From the NCBI RefSeq assembly GCF_009915765.1, contig NZ_JAABLQ010000003.1, forward strand, positions 248,001 through 312,000: 64,000 nucleotides of DNA. The letters are read 5' to 3'. The stretch comes from Pannonibacter sp. XCT-53. GTDB lineage: Bacteria; Pseudomonadota; Alphaproteobacteria; Rhizobiales; Stappiaceae. A program made the position numbers and the translations under genes. The notes under the pieces are model-generated. The model worked only from the letters and a program-made list of their open reading frames with translations, made no database searches and was not told the origin of the DNA. Each line of letters begins with the position of its first letter. The stretch's first letter is position 1. Positions 50,321 through 58,874 of the stretch are shown here, piece after piece.

Positions 50321-51799
50321 TTAAAGCCGGCGCAGACGGGCTGCAAAAAAGCCGTCGAGACCGCCATCCGGGGTTGTTCCGCCGCCGAAATGGCAGGGCA
50401 GGCTGCGCAGGTAGCCCTCCGGGGTGATGCACTCGGCGAGGCCGCCGATCTCCTCTGCCTGCACCGGCACCAGGGCGTATCCCGGCGTGGCGGCGAGGAA
50501 GGCCGCGATCTGGGCCTCGCCTTCCTCCGGCTCGAGCGAGCAGGTGCAGTAGACGATCAGGCCGCCGGGCCGCAGCCATCCGGCCGCCCGGCCGAGCAGC
50601 TCGCCCTGCAGGGCGGCGAGCGTGGCGATGTCGGCCGGGCGCTTGGTCCAGGCCACGTCCGGGTGGCGGCGCATGGTGCCGGTGGCGCTGCAGGGCGCGT
50701 CCAGGAGGATCGCGTCATAGGGCTCGGCCGGCTCGTGCGCACGGATGTCGGCCGCGATGACATCGGCGGCGAGGCCGAGCCGGGCCAGGTTCTCGCGCAC
50801 GCGCACCAGGCGCTTCTCGGAAATGTCGAGGGCGGTCACCTGCGCCCCGGCGGCGGCGAGCTGGGCGGTCTTGCCGCCGGGTGCCGCGCACAGGTCGATC
50901 ACGCGCTGGCCGCTCACGTCGCCGAGCAGGCGGGCGGGCAGGGCGGCGGCGGCATCCTGCACCCACCAGCCACCGTCGTTGAAGCCGTCGAACTCCTCCA
51001 CTGCGCCCTTGCGCTGCAGGCGGACCGACCGGTTGGCAACGACCCGGCCGCCGAGCCGTTCGGCCCAGCCTTCGGGATCGGACTTGACGCTGAGATCGAG
51101 TGCCGGTTCCTGCGCCTGCGCGGCGAGGATCGCATCGAAAGTCGCCGCGCCATAGGTGTCGCGCCAGCGGGTGGACAGCCACAGCGGCAGGCCGGCGGCC
51201 CCGTCGACGGGCAGGGCCAGGAGGGCGTCCTTTTCGCGGCCGAGCCGGCGCAGCACGCCGTTGACGAGACCCTTGTAGAGCCGGGCGCGCTTGTCCGCGG
51301 CGGCGAGATCCACCGCCAGCGACACGGCGGCGCGGTCGGGAATGTCGAGGAACAGCATCTGGGCGGCGGCCACATGCAGGATGTCCATCACCCGGCCGGT
51401 CTTCTCCGGCACCGGACGGTCCAGCAGGCTCTGCAGGATGGTCTCGATCTGGCTGCGGCGGCGGAGTGCGGCGCCGAGGATGGCCCGCACCAGCGCCCGG
51501 TCCTTGGCCTCCAGCGCCCGGAACCCGGGATGGCCGCCGGCGGGATCCAGTTCCAGGTCCAGTGGCCGGTGCTTGTGCACCACATGTCCCAGCACATCGA
51601 CGGCCGCGCGCCGGGCCGCCAGACCCGGGGCCGGCGCGCCGGGTCCCAGGCCTTTTGCCGTGCCTTTTGCCATGCCCTTGGCCTGTCCCTTGGCTTGGCC
51701 CTTGGCCAGCCCCTTGGCCGGTGCTGGCGTCCGGGCCGGGCGCGGGGCCTTGCCGTCGGGATCGCTGCGGCGCTTCGGGGTCTCGGGATCTGCAGGCAC
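50321..51799 (-). CDS. rsmB: 16S rRNA (cytosine-967-C5)-methyltransferase family, RsmB
   Basis: RNA m5C methyltransferase with a NusB-like N domain (about residues 65-180) and a SAM domain. Motif I is VIDLCAAPGGKTAQLA; motif IV DAPCSATGTMRRHP and motif VI VYCTCSLEPEE hold the two functional cysteines. The N terminus is unusual: a low-complexity Lys/Ala/Gly stretch with the unit AKGQ/AKGM/AKGT (about residues 26-52, from 12-base tandem repeats at 51649-51721). The start at GTG 51799 is preceded by GGAAG; a TTG at 51886 would add 29 residues but has no ribosome site. Product about 492 residues. Confidence 0.88.
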   Translation of the reverse strand: MPADPETPKRRSDPDGKAPRPARTPAPAKGLAKGQAKGQAKGMAKGTAKGLGPGAPAPGLAARRAAVDVLGHVVHKHRPLDLELDPAGGHPGFRALEAKDRALVRAILGAALRRRSQIETILQSLLDRPVPEKTGRVMDILHVAAAQMLFLDIPDRAAVSLAVDLAAADKRARLYKGLVNGVLRRLGREKDALLALPVDGAAGLPLWLSTRWRDTYGAATFDAILAAQAQEPALDLSVKSDPEGWAERLGGRVVANRSVRLQRKGAVEEFDGFNDGGWWVQDAAAALPARLLGDVSGQRVIDLCAAPGGKTAQLAAAGAQVTALDISEKRLVRVRENLARLGLAADVIAADIRAHEPAEPYDAILLDAPCSATGTMRRHPDVAWTKRPADIATLAALQGELLGRAAGWLRPGGLIVYCTCSLEPEEGEAQIAAFLAATPGYALVPVQAEEIGGLAECITPEGYLRSLPCHFGGGTTPDGGLDGFFAARLRRL

Positions 51800-51889
51800 G
51801 TTTGGCTTCCGATCTTGGTGTTGGGCGGTCAGCCGCCGGGAGCAGAAACGCCGCGAACCGTCCCCAGTCCGCGGCGCATCGTCCAAGTG

Positions 51890-51904
51890 TTAACTGTCAT
51901 TTAC
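51890..51904 (-). promoter_or_regulatory. Near-consensus CtrA-like box upstream of rsmB
   Basis: TTAA (51890-51893), seven bases, TTAC (51901-51904), one mismatch from the CtrA palindrome, in the 260-base gap between rsmB and htpX. Weak; chance occurrence is possible. Confidence 0.25.
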
Positions 51905-52059
51905 CTTTGACGGAAGATCAATCAAGTCTCTTTGATCGGGGCCTCTGCGGCTGCCCACAGCCGTCTGGTGTGGCGGTTGCGGCGCGGTTGTGGCGGTGAC
52001 GCAGGGGCGCCGCCGGGGCTCTGGTCCGGGGACACCGCGGTGACGCGGCGGTGTCGCGC

Positions 52060-53088
52060 TCAGCCCCAGGGACCGGTCGGTCCGGAGGCAGGACGCCCCG
52101 CCGCGCCCCGGTCGGGTGTGGCCGCAGGGCCGCCCGAAGCCCTGCTGCCGCCCCAGGGGCCTGCCCTGTCGCTGCCCGTGTGGCTGGCCGGGGCCTGCGG
52201 GCGGAAGCCGCCGCCTGCCGGACCGGACGGGCCGCGTCCACCGCCCATCTCCTGCTGCAGCTGGCGCAGGGCGTTGATGCGGTTGTCGGTGTTCGGGTGG
52301 GTGGAGAAGAGGTTGTCCATCCGTTCGCCCGACAGCGGGTTGATGATGAACATGTGGGCGGTCGCCGGGCTGCGTTCCGCGTCCGGATTGTGGATGTGCT
52401 GCACGCTGCCGGCAATCTTGGCCAGCGCCGAGGCCAGCCACATCGGCTGGCCGCAGATTTCCGCGCCCAGCCGGTCGGCGGCATATTCGCGCGTGCGGGA
52501 GATCGCCATCTGCACCAGCATCGCTGCCAGCGGCGCGACGATCATGGCCACGATGGTGCCGATCACGCCGAAGCCGTTGTTGTTCTCGCGGTTGCCGCCG
52601 AAGAAGAAGGCGAAGTTGCCGAGCATGGAGATCGCGCCGGCGATGGTCGCCGTCAGCGTCATGATCAGCGTGTCGTGGTTCTTGATGTGCGCCAGTTCAT
52701 GCGCCATCACGCCGGCGACCTCCTCGCGCGTCAGCGTGTCGAGCAGGCCGGTGGTGGCGGCGACGGCCGCGTTCTGCGGGTTGCGGCCGGTGGCGAAGGC
52801 ATTCGGCTGCGGGTTGTTGATGATGTAGACCTTCGGCATCGGCATCTGCGCATTCGCCGCCAGCTGCCGCACCATGCCGTAGAGCTCGGGGGCGCTGCGC
52901 TCGTCGACCTCCTGCGCATGGTGCATCGACAGCACCATCTTGTCGGAGTTCCAGTAGCTGAAGACATTCATCGCCGCGGCGATGACGAGGGCGATCATCA
53001 TGCCGCTCTGTCCGCCGATGAGGAAACCGACGCCCATGAAAAGCGCCGTCAGGGCGGCCAGGAGCAGGGCGGTCCGGAAGTAGTTCAT
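52060..53088 (-). CDS. htpX: HtpX-type membrane zinc protease
   Basis: Inner-membrane metalloprotease for quality control of misfolded membrane proteins. The 342-residue product has two N-terminal membrane helices (about residues 4-24 and 29-46), the zinc motif HELAH at residues 130-134, further helices near 150-190, and the third ligand in SRTREYAADR. The last 50 residues or so are a Gly/Pro/Ser-rich low-complexity tail, longer than usual. ATG 53088 is chosen with GGAGCC upstream. The gene is divergent from the SdhAF4-like gene. Confidence 0.92.
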   Translation of the reverse strand: MNYFRTALLLAALTALFMGVGFLIGGQSGMMIALVIAAAMNVFSYWNSDKMVLSMHHAQEVDERSAPELYGMVRQLAANAQMPMPKVYIINNPQPNAFATGRNPQNAAVAATTGLLDTLTREEVAGVMAHELAHIKNHDTLIMTLTATIAGAISMLGNFAFFFGGNRENNNGFGVIGTIVAMIVAPLAAMLVQMAISRTREYAADRLGAEICGQPMWLASALAKIAGSVQHIHNPDAERSPATAHMFIINPLSGERMDNLFSTHPNTDNRINALRQLQQEMGGGRGPSGPAGGGFRPQAPASHTGSDRAGPWGGSRASGGPAATPDRGAAGRPASGPTGPWG

Positions 53089-53265
53089 GCGGCAAGGCTC
53101 CAGTTGCGGCGGCTCGCCTGTTTTCACGCGGGCCCGCGCCTCTATATGATGGGGCGAGGAGCAGGCTGTCGCAAGACCCGGACCCTCAGCCCGCCGCCGT
53201 TTCTGCCGCAGCGGAAGCGGGTCGACGGTCTTGGTCCGGCCACGAGACGCGTTTCAGGAACCCCC

Positions 53266-53670
53266 ATGTCGCACGACCACACCCCAGATCACGACAAAGA
53301 TCACGACCACCACGACCACGATCACGATCACGGCCACGATCACGACCACGCGCATGGCGCCGCGCCGGACCGCGATCCGTCCGGTGATACGTCCGGCATC
53401 CGCGCGCCCGTGAGCGCCGTGGTGCTGCCCTTCCCCGAGCGCACGCTGCGCGAGGTGCAGGATCCGGCCGCTGCCGAGCCCGAGCCGCCGCGCCGCCGAT
53501 TCGAGGACCTGCCGCCGGCCGCCCAGCGGGCGCTGCTGGAGGCCGAAGCCCGCCGCGCCGAGATCGACGCCCGCCAGACGGCCATGGAGGCCGAGGTGGC
53601 CGGCCGCGGCGGCCTTGAGCCGACGCGCTATGATGACTGGGAAATCAAGGGCCTGACGGTGGATTTCTAG
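53266..53670 (+). CDS. Succinate dehydrogenase assembly factor 4 (DUF1674) with histidine-rich N-terminal extension
   Basis: A 134-residue protein. Its C terminus is unmistakably DUF1674/SdhAF4: GRGGLEPTRYDDWEIKGLTVDF-type ending (conserved GGxEPTRYxDWExKGxxxDF), preceded by an alanine-rich helix. SdhAF4 protects the flavinated SdhA subunit. What is odd is the head: residues 3-31 are almost entirely His and Asp in HD/DH repeats (about 14 His). Such segments bind Zn or Ni or are disordered. Standard family members are about 70-90 residues. ATG 53266 has AGGA upstream; it is the first ATG that includes the His run. Confidence 0.85.
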   Translation: MSHDHTPDHDKDHDHHDHDHDHGHDHDHAHGAAPDRDPSGDTSGIRAPVSAVVLPFPERTLREVQDPAAAEPEPPRRRFEDLPPAAQRALLEAEARRAEIDARQTAMEAEVAGRGGLEPTRYDDWEIKGLTVDF

Positions 53671-53765
53671 GGCGGACCGGGCAGCCGGTGGCGCTTGGTT
53701 AATGAGCGCTTTACCACCGCCGGGCTAGGGTCGGGCACGAAGCTGTTTTCAGTCCGGATCGAACG

Positions 53766-54995
53766 ATGACGTCCATTGATGCCACCGGGGCTCCTGCCCG
53801 CAGTCAGGCCCTGCCCGATGCGAACCCGTTCCAGCGCCTTGCCGCGCTGCTGGGAGACGCGCGCCCGGGGGCCGATCCGATCATCCTGACGATCGGCGAG
53901 CCGCAGCACGCGCTGCCCCCGTTCACGGGCGAGGTCCTGATGGAAAACCTCGCCGACTTCCGCCGGTATCCGCCGATCGAGGGCAGCCCGATGTTCCGGG
54001 CCGCCATCGCCAGCTGGCTCGACCGGCGCTACGGCCTTGCCGGCAGCATCGACAAGGATCGCGGCGTGCTGCCGCTCAACGGCTCGCGCGAGGGTCTGAC
54101 CTTCGGCGCCATCGGCGCGCGCGACCAGCTTGCCAAGCCGGTCGCCCGACCGGCGGTCATCCTGCCCAATCCCTTCTACCAGACCTATGCGGCGGCGGCC
54201 CATGTTGCCGGCGCCGAGGCCATCCTGCTCGACAGCGATGCCTCCACCGGCTTCCTGCCCGATCTCGGCGCGCTGTCGCCGGAGCTTCTGGACCGCACCA
54301 TCGCCTTTTACATTGCCTCTCCGGCCAATCCGCAGGGCGCGGTGGCGAGCCTTGCCTACTGGCAGCAGCTCATCGGCCTTGCCCGCAAGCATGACTTCTT
54401 CATCTTCGCCGACGAGTGCTATTCCGAGATCTACCGCGAGACGCCGCCGCCCGGCGTGCTGGAGGCGGCCCATGCGCTGGGCGCCGGCTATGCCCGCGTC
54501 ATCAGTCTCAACTCCTTGTCCAAGCGGTCCAATCTCGCCGGCCTGCGCTGCGGCTTTGCTGCCGGTGATCCGGAGTTCCTGTCCCGCTGGGTGAAGTTCC
54601 GCGGCCTGGCCGCGCCGCAGGTGCCGCTGCCGGCCCAGGCAGTGGCCGCCCGGGCCTATTCCGACGAGACGCATGTGGCGGAGAACCGCCGCCTCTACAA
54701 CGAGAAATACGCCATCGCCGAGCAGCTCCTGTCGCCGGTGCTCGGGCCGGTGACGCCGGCGGGCGGCTTCTTCCTCTGGCTTGACGTGACCCGCTGGGGC
54801 GGTGGACTGGAGGTCACCCGGCGGCTGTGGACGGAGGCCGGCCTGAAGGTCATCCCGGGGGCCTATCTGGCCATGACCGGTCCGGATGGCACCAACCCCG
54901 GCGATCCCTATATCCGCATCAGCCTGTGCGCCCCGGTGGGCCTGACACGTGACGCAATGGAGCGGCTTGCCAAGTGGCTCGGAGACAACGCATGA
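53766..54995 (+). CDS. Fold-type I aminotransferase (class I/II), DapC-like
   Basis: PLP aminotransferase of 409 residues. The PLP lysine is Lys253 in SLSKRSNLAG; other motifs include GEPQHA near residue 44, PNPFYQTY and SPANPQGAVAS (conserved Asn), and RISLCAP near the C terminus, which carries the carboxylate-binding arginine. It resembles succinyldiaminopimelate aminotransferase (DapC) and aspartate-type enzymes; the substrate is not sure. The stop overlaps the ftsK start by four bases (ATGA), so it is translationally coupled with ftsK. Confidence 0.9.
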   Translation: MTSIDATGAPARSQALPDANPFQRLAALLGDARPGADPIILTIGEPQHALPPFTGEVLMENLADFRRYPPIEGSPMFRAAIASWLDRRYGLAGSIDKDRGVLPLNGSREGLTFGAIGARDQLAKPVARPAVILPNPFYQTYAAAAHVAGAEAILLDSDASTGFLPDLGALSPELLDRTIAFYIASPANPQGAVASLAYWQQLIGLARKHDFFIFADECYSEIYRETPPPGVLEAAHALGAGYARVISLNSLSKRSNLAGLRCGFAAGDPEFLSRWVKFRGLAAPQVPLPAQAVAARAYSDETHVAENRRLYNEKYAIAEQLLSPVLGPVTPAGGFFLWLDVTRWGGGLEVTRRLWTEAGLKVIPGAYLAMTGPDGTNPGDPYIRISLCAPVGLTRDAMERLAKWLGDNA

Positions 54996-57900
54996 GACGC
55001 GCCACCGCAATGCGCGGCTCCGGACGCGGCGCCGCCCACATCCTGGATACCGAAAGCCCCCTGAAGCGGTTCCTGCGGCGCAATCTGGTGGGTCTCGCCG
55101 GGCTCTGCGTCATCGGCCTGGCCGCGGCGCTCGCCGCCGCGCTGGCCACCTGGTCGGTGACCGACCCGAGCCTGAACCACGCGACCGACGGGCCGGTGCG
55201 CAATGCGCTCGGCACGCCGGGGGCCATCATTGCCGACATGCTGATGCAGTCGATCGGCCTTGCCACCTCCGTCTTTCTCGTGCCGGTGGTGCTGTGGGGC
55301 TGGCGGCTCATCGCGGGCAAGCCGCTGCGCATAGCCGGCCGCCGCATCCTGTTCTGGTTCTCCGGCACCTTGCTTGCCTCCGGTGCGGTTGCCGCGCTGC
55401 CTGTGCCCGAAAGCTGGCCGCTGCCGACAGGCCTTGGCGGTTTCCTGGGCGATGCCGTTCACTATCTGCCGGGGCGTCTCACCGAGGCGATGGCCCCCGG
55501 CACCGCCATGATCATCGGCGCGATCGGACTGGGCCTGCCTGCGGTCCTGCTGCTCATTGCCGCCGGTGGCTGGTTCGGCCGTGCCCGCGCCGAGGACGAC
55601 GACCTGCCGCTGCCGAAACAGGCGAAAGGCCGTCGGGGCCAGCCTGTCCAGCAGCAGATGTTCGACGACGAGGACGAGGATGACGCCGACGACACGTCGC
55701 GCTTCTCGGCCCTGCTCGGGGCCTTTGCCCACTGGCGCCTGCAGGCGACATCGTCGCTGCAGCGGGTCACGGGCGTGGGCCAGCGCAGCCGCGCGCCGCG
55801 CGAGCCCGACGAGGACGATTACGACGTCGAGATGGAGGATCCCGACCTCGAACCGGCGCCCCGCCGTCGGGGCTTTGGTGCGCTCGGGCGCGGTCTGGTC
55901 TCCCGGCTCATGCCCGGCGAGGACGATGACGGTCTCGACGAGCTCTATCCCGCCCAGGGCGGCGGGCGCCGCGAGCCTGCCCGTCAGGGCGGGCGTGACG
56001 TGGCCCGCGAGACGGGCAGGGACCCCGAGCGGGAGGCGTCCCGCTCTCTGGCGCGCCATCCGGCCACCGGTCCGCGCATCGGCGGCGGCCGCCATGACGA
56101 GGTCTACGAGGACGACGACGACACCGGTCTCGATCCCGACCATGATGCCGCGGCCTACGAGCGCGACCTCGACGACGACAGCTATGGCTACGACGAGCCG
56201 CCGTTCGATCTCGATGACGAGGACGAGGCGGATGCCCGTCTGGCCCGTGGCCGTGACGGTCGCCTGGCCGGCGACGGCATGGCGGCCGAGCGCGCGCCGC
56301 TCGACCGTGCGCCGCTGCCGCGCCCGGTCGGCATTGCCGGCCCGGCTGCTGCGCCGAGCCGCGGACCGGCCGCGCGGGCGGGGGGCGGTCAGCCTGCCCA
56401 GCCCGTCGTGCCGCAGGGGGGCGCCCGTGTGGTGCCCCAGGCGGCCCGTCCCCAGCCCGGCAAGCGTCTGCAGCAGGAAGCCCAGTCCTCCCTGCTCGGC
56501 GCTCCGGACGTCTATGAACTGCCGCCGCTGCGCCTTCTCGCCGAGCCCCGGCCGGCCGGCAAGACGCCGGGCCTGTCGCCGGACGCGCTGGAACAGAATG
56601 CCCGCATCCTTGAAGGCGTGCTGGAAGACTTCGGCGTGCGTGGCGAGATCATCGAGGTGCGCCCGGGCCCGGTCGTGACCCTCTACGAGCTGGAGCCGGC
56701 CCCCGGCATCAAGTCCTCCCGCGTCATCGGCCTGGCCGACGACATTGCCCGGTCCATGAGCGCCATCTCGGCGCGCGTGGCCGTCATTCCGGGCAAGAAC
56801 GCCATCGGCATCGAGCTGCCCAACCAGAAGCGCGAGACCGTCTATCTGCGCGAGCTGCTGGCCGCGCAGGATTTCGAGAAGAGCAAGCACAAGCTGGCGA
56901 TGGCGCTGGGCAAGACCATCAACGGCGAGAGCGTGATTGCCGACCTTGCCCGCATGCCGCATCTGCTCGTGGCCGGCACCACCGGCTCGGGCAAGTCGGT
57001 GTCGATCAACACCATGATCCTGTCGCTGCTGTACCGGCTGACGCCGGACCAGTGCAAGATGATCATGATCGACCCGAAGATGCTGGAACTCTCCATCTAT
57101 GACGGCATTCCGCATCTGCTGACGCCGGTCGTCACCGATCCGAAGAAGGCCGTCGTGGCGCTCAAGTGGACCGTCCGCGAGATGGAAGAGCGCTACAAGA
57201 AGATGTCCAAGATGGGCGTCCGCAACATCGACGGCTACAATACCCGCGTGAAGCAGGCGCTGGAGAAGGGCGAAAGCTTCTCCCGCACCGTCCAGACCGG
57301 GTTTGACCGCGACACGGGCCAGCCGATCTATGAGGAAGAGGACCTGCCGCTCGAGCCGATGCCCTACATCGTCGTGATCGTCGACGAGATGGCCGACCTG
57401 ATGATGGTCGCGGGCAAGGACATCGAAGGTGCGATCCAGCGCCTCGCCCAGATGGCGCGCGCCGCCGGCATCCACATCATCATGGCCACCCAGCGTCCCT
57501 CGGTGGACGTGATCACCGGCACGATCAAGGCGAACTTCCCGACCCGCATCTCGTTCCAGGTGACGTCGAAGATCGACAGCCGCACCATTCTGGGCGAGCA
57601 GGGGGCCGAGCAGCTCCTCGGCATGGGTGACATGCTCTACATGGCCGGCGGCGGGCGCATCCAGCGCGTGCACGGGCCTTTCGTCGCCGACGAGGAGGTC
57701 GAGCAGATCGTCGCCCATCTCAAGCTGCAGGGATCGCCGCAGTATCTTGAGGCGGTCACCGAGGAAGAGGACATGTCCGAGAACCCCTATGACGCCGTGT
57801 CGGGGGGGGACGAGGGCAATGATCTTTACGACAAGGCCGTTGCCGTGGTGCTGCGCGACAAGAAGGTCTCCACCTCCTACGTCCAGCGGCGTCTCGGCAT

Positions 57901-58021
57901 CGGCTACAACCGGGCGGCCTCGCTGATCGAGCGGATGGAGAAGGAAGGCCTGATCAGTCCGGCCAACCACGCCGGCAAGCGCGAGATCCTGGTCAAGAAC
58001 GGGGTCGACGAGGACTATTGA
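54992..58021 (+). CDS. ftsK: DNA translocase FtsK
   Basis: Septum-located motor that pumps chromosomal DNA and activates dimer resolution. The 1009-residue product has an N-terminal membrane domain with four to five helices (about residues 25-200), then a very long acidic and Arg/Pro-rich linker (about 205-510), then the RecA-like motor with Walker A GTTGSGKS and Walker B YIVVIVDEMADL, and a C-terminal gamma winged helix with SYVQRRLGIGYNRAASL. Start ATG 54992 has GGAGA six bases upstream and overlaps the aminotransferase stop. Confidence 0.96.
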   Translation: MRRATAMRGSGRGAAHILDTESPLKRFLRRNLVGLAGLCVIGLAAALAAALATWSVTDPSLNHATDGPVRNALGTPGAIIADMLMQSIGLATSVFLVPVVLWGWRLIAGKPLRIAGRRILFWFSGTLLASGAVAALPVPESWPLPTGLGGFLGDAVHYLPGRLTEAMAPGTAMIIGAIGLGLPAVLLLIAAGGWFGRARAEDDDLPLPKQAKGRRGQPVQQQMFDDEDEDDADDTSRFSALLGAFAHWRLQATSSLQRVTGVGQRSRAPREPDEDDYDVEMEDPDLEPAPRRRGFGALGRGLVSRLMPGEDDDGLDELYPAQGGGRREPARQGGRDVARETGRDPEREASRSLARHPATGPRIGGGRHDEVYEDDDDTGLDPDHDAAAYERDLDDDSYGYDEPPFDLDDEDEADARLARGRDGRLAGDGMAAERAPLDRAPLPRPVGIAGPAAAPSRGPAARAGGGQPAQPVVPQGGARVVPQAARPQPGKRLQQEAQSSLLGAPDVYELPPLRLLAEPRPAGKTPGLSPDALEQNARILEGVLEDFGVRGEIIEVRPGPVVTLYELEPAPGIKSSRVIGLADDIARSMSAISARVAVIPGKNAIGIELPNQKRETVYLRELLAAQDFEKSKHKLAMALGKTINGESVIADLARMPHLLVAGTTGSGKSVSINTMILSLLYRLTPDQCKMIMIDPKMLELSIYDGIPHLLTPVVTDPKKAVVALKWTVREMEERYKKMSKMGVRNIDGYNTRVKQALEKGESFSRTVQTGFDRDTGQPIYEEEDLPLEPMPYIVVIVDEMADLMMVAGKDIEGAIQRLAQMARAAGIHIIMATQRPSVDVITGTIKANFPTRISFQVTSKIDSRTILGEQGAEQLLGMGDMLYMAGGGRIQRVHGPFVADEEVEQIVAHLKLQGSPQYLEAVTEEEDMSENPYDAVSGGDEGNDLYDKAVAVVLRDKKVSTSYVQRRLGIGYNRAASLIERMEKEGLISPANHAGKREILVKNGVDEDY

Positions 58022-58146
58022 GCGGACGGACCCCTTGACCGGTGCCGCAACCTTGCCACAAGCAGGCACTAGATGAGATGCGATGAGGAAGACGGGCGCG
58101 CCGGTCAGGCTGTGCCGTCTTCCATGACTTGGAGCTGCGCCAGATC

Positions 58147-58854
58147 ATGACGTACCCCCGTTTGCCTCGCCTGCGCACCCGCATCGCCGACCGGATCGTG
58201 GCCCCGCTGGCTGTCCCGCTCGCTGCCCTGGTGCTGGCCGTTGCGACCGCCCTTGCCGTTCCCGCGCCCGTCCAGGCAGCCGGCACCCCGGCCGCCCAGC
58301 TGACGCCGACCGAGCAGGAAACGCTCAACGAGATCAACACCTACTTCAATTCGGTCCGCACCATGCACGGCGAGTTCGTGCAGTTCGGCCCGGAGGGAGA
58401 TCAGGTCGAGGGCAAGTTCTTCCTCGAGCGTCCGGGCAAGATCCGCTTCTACTACAATCCTCCCGTCCAGCTCGACATCATCGCCGACGGCAAGTCGGTG
58501 TCGGTGAAGGACCGCAAGCTGGCAACGCAGGACATCTGGCCGCTGAACGAGACGCCGCTGCGGTTCCTGCTCGCCGAGCAGATCGACCTGACCAAGGATG
58601 CCAATGTGGTCGGCGTGGTGGTGGAAAGCGATCTCGTGACCGTTGTCGTCGAGGACCGCACTACCTTCAACTCCGGCAAGCTGACCCTCATCTTCGACGC
58701 CCAGACCTTCGACCTGAAGCAGTGGACCGTAACCGACGCCCAGGGGCTCGACACGTCCGTGGCGATCTACAACATCACGGCCAACGGGCCCTCCAACCCG
58801 AAGCTGTTCGTGATCGACTATCTGGCCAACGCGCGCCAGAACAGCCCGAACTGA
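58147..58854 (+). CDS. lolA: Outer-membrane lipoprotein carrier protein LolA family
   Basis: Periplasmic chaperone that carries lipoproteins from the inner to the outer membrane. The 235-residue precursor has a long signal peptide (basic n-region, core about residues 20-40, cleavage near residue 44 after VQA) and a mature beta-half-barrel with QFGPEGDQVEGKFFLERPGKIRFYY and PLRFLL, both typical. The start at ATG 58147 drops six upstream residues. It lies 125 bases after ftsK on the same strand, a conserved pair. Confidence 0.9.
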   Translation: MTYPRLPRLRTRIADRIVAPLAVPLAALVLAVATALAVPAPVQAAGTPAAQLTPTEQETLNEINTYFNSVRTMHGEFVQFGPEGDQVEGKFFLERPGKIRFYYNPPVQLDIIADGKSVSVKDRKLATQDIWPLNETPLRFLLAEQIDLTKDANVVGVVVESDLVTVVVEDRTTFNSGKLTLIFDAQTFDLKQWTVTDAQGLDTSVAIYNITANGPSNPKLFVIDYLANARQNSPN

Positions 58855-58874
58855 CGCGACGGGCCGGCGCTGCC

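Noticed and set aside
50294..51910. Plus-strand open frame opposite rsmB
   Set aside because: Antisense shadow with repetitive Gly/Arg composition and no domain.
53699..53713. TTAA-N7-TTTA upstream of the aminotransferase gene as a CtrA site
   Set aside because: One base off in the second half-site and without the trailing AAC; too weak to list as a site.
54908..58069. 1053-residue minus-strand frame opposite ftsK
   Set aside because: Antisense shadow; ftsK is unambiguous on the plus strand.
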